NCBI GenBank assembly: GCA_019114585.1
Contig: DXFE01000019.1
Coordinates: 1 to 56,168 of the forward strand
DNA length: 56,168 bases
Reading direction: 5' to 3'
DNA from: Gemmiger_A avium
GTDB taxonomy: Bacteria; Bacillota; Clostridia; Oscillospirales; Ruminococcaceae
This document shows, one piece after another, positions 56,103 through 56,168 of this stretch; position 1 is the stretch's first letter; every line of letters starts with the position of its first letter. The notes beneath the pieces were generated by a model that worked only from the letters and a program-made list of their open reading frames with translations, did no database searches and had not been told where the DNA came from. Position numbers and translations under genes: made by a program.

Positions 56103-56168
56103 GTGAAACGAATTTTAGTGGTGAGCCAGCACTTCTGGCCGGAGTCCTTCCGCATCAACGACATTGTG
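56103..56168 (+). CDS. WbuB-like family 4 glycosyltransferase (5' fragment, runs off the window)
   Basis: Only 22 codons are present from a GTG start with CAGGAG 10 nt upstream. The start (M)KRILVVSQHFWPESFRIND is typical of WbuB-type GT4 enzymes, which add FucNAc to surface polysaccharide and follow fnlC in many clusters. The assignment rests on this short segment and on context. Confidence 0.7.
   Translation, partial: MKRILVVSQHFWPESFRINDIV

Overview
The window is a GC-rich (roughly 65% by eye) bacterial chromosome segment with short intergenic gaps, many head-to-tail operons and strong hairpin terminators. Gene content points to a Gram-positive anaerobe of the Firmicutes, most likely Oscillospiraceae (Faecalibacterium/Gemmiger/Subdoligranulum-like). 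The evidence is a complete Rnf complex, a BlaI/M56 pair, an LtaS-like enzyme, an XpaC-TelA-LemA-TPM operon, YnzC/DUF896, QueH, MscL with a zinc ribbon, and an LRR surface protein with a sortase-like TPQTG tail. The genus is an inference. No phage, IS element, CRISPR array or rRNA was seen; there is one tRNA, tRNA-Arg(CCT).

Layout. 1-3000 (minus): truncated TetR regulator behind twin operators; NAD(P)HX dehydratase, Fe-S aldo/keto reductase and a membrane-anchored hypothetical. 3089-4986: BrnQ and MscL. 5235-7990: secreted pectinesterase with a one-base frameshift. 8050-9414 (minus): AGCS amino acid symporter. 9522-13667 (minus): two CydDC-like ABC half-transporters followed by a 'nitrous oxide-stimulated promoter' protein and a DUF454 protein, behind a 16-bp palindrome. 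13971-17027: M20 dipeptidase and a GT-C glycosyltransferase. 17385-22856: rnfCDGEAB from a near-consensus promoter; RnfG carries two FMN-binding domains. 22866-23920 (minus): AzlCD. 24054-28537: HAD phosphatase, then xpaC-telA-lemA-TPM. 28538-28861: REP-like palindromes. 28862-30254: two HTH regulators fused to membrane domains. 30293-30916 (minus): QueH. 30992-31274: a promoter followed by a strongly structured non-coding region, a candidate small RNA. 31298-35666: DUF896, divergent PurA, CDF cation exporter, NADP-isocitrate dehydrogenase. 35815-39579: GT2 glycosyltransferase and rfbA-rfbD-rfbB (no rfbC). 39712-43494: LRR surface protein and an OmpR-type two-component system. 43700-47529 (minus): ABC ATPase, CARDB-like exported protein and FtsX/MacB permease. 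47667-49743 (minus): M56 peptidase and BlaI repressor with two operators. 49882-49956: tRNA-Arg. 50110-52536: LtaS-like enzyme. 52644 to the end: fnlA-fnlB-fnlC (UDP-L-FucNAc pathway) and the first 22 codons of a WbuB-like glycosyltransferase.

Themes. Envelope and surface biogenesis dominates the right half: dTDP-rhamnose genes, UDP-FucNAc genes, LtaS-like enzyme, GT2/GT4/GT-C transferases, and three sensor/export modules. The left and middle hold energy and amino acid metabolism: Rnf ferredoxin:NAD+ oxidoreductase, ICDH, BrnQ/AzlCD/AGCS transport and a dipeptidase. The least explained parts are the candidate RNA near 31.1 kb, the CydDC-like/DUF454 operon with its palindrome, the CARDB-containing ABC system, and the tandem-domain RnfG.
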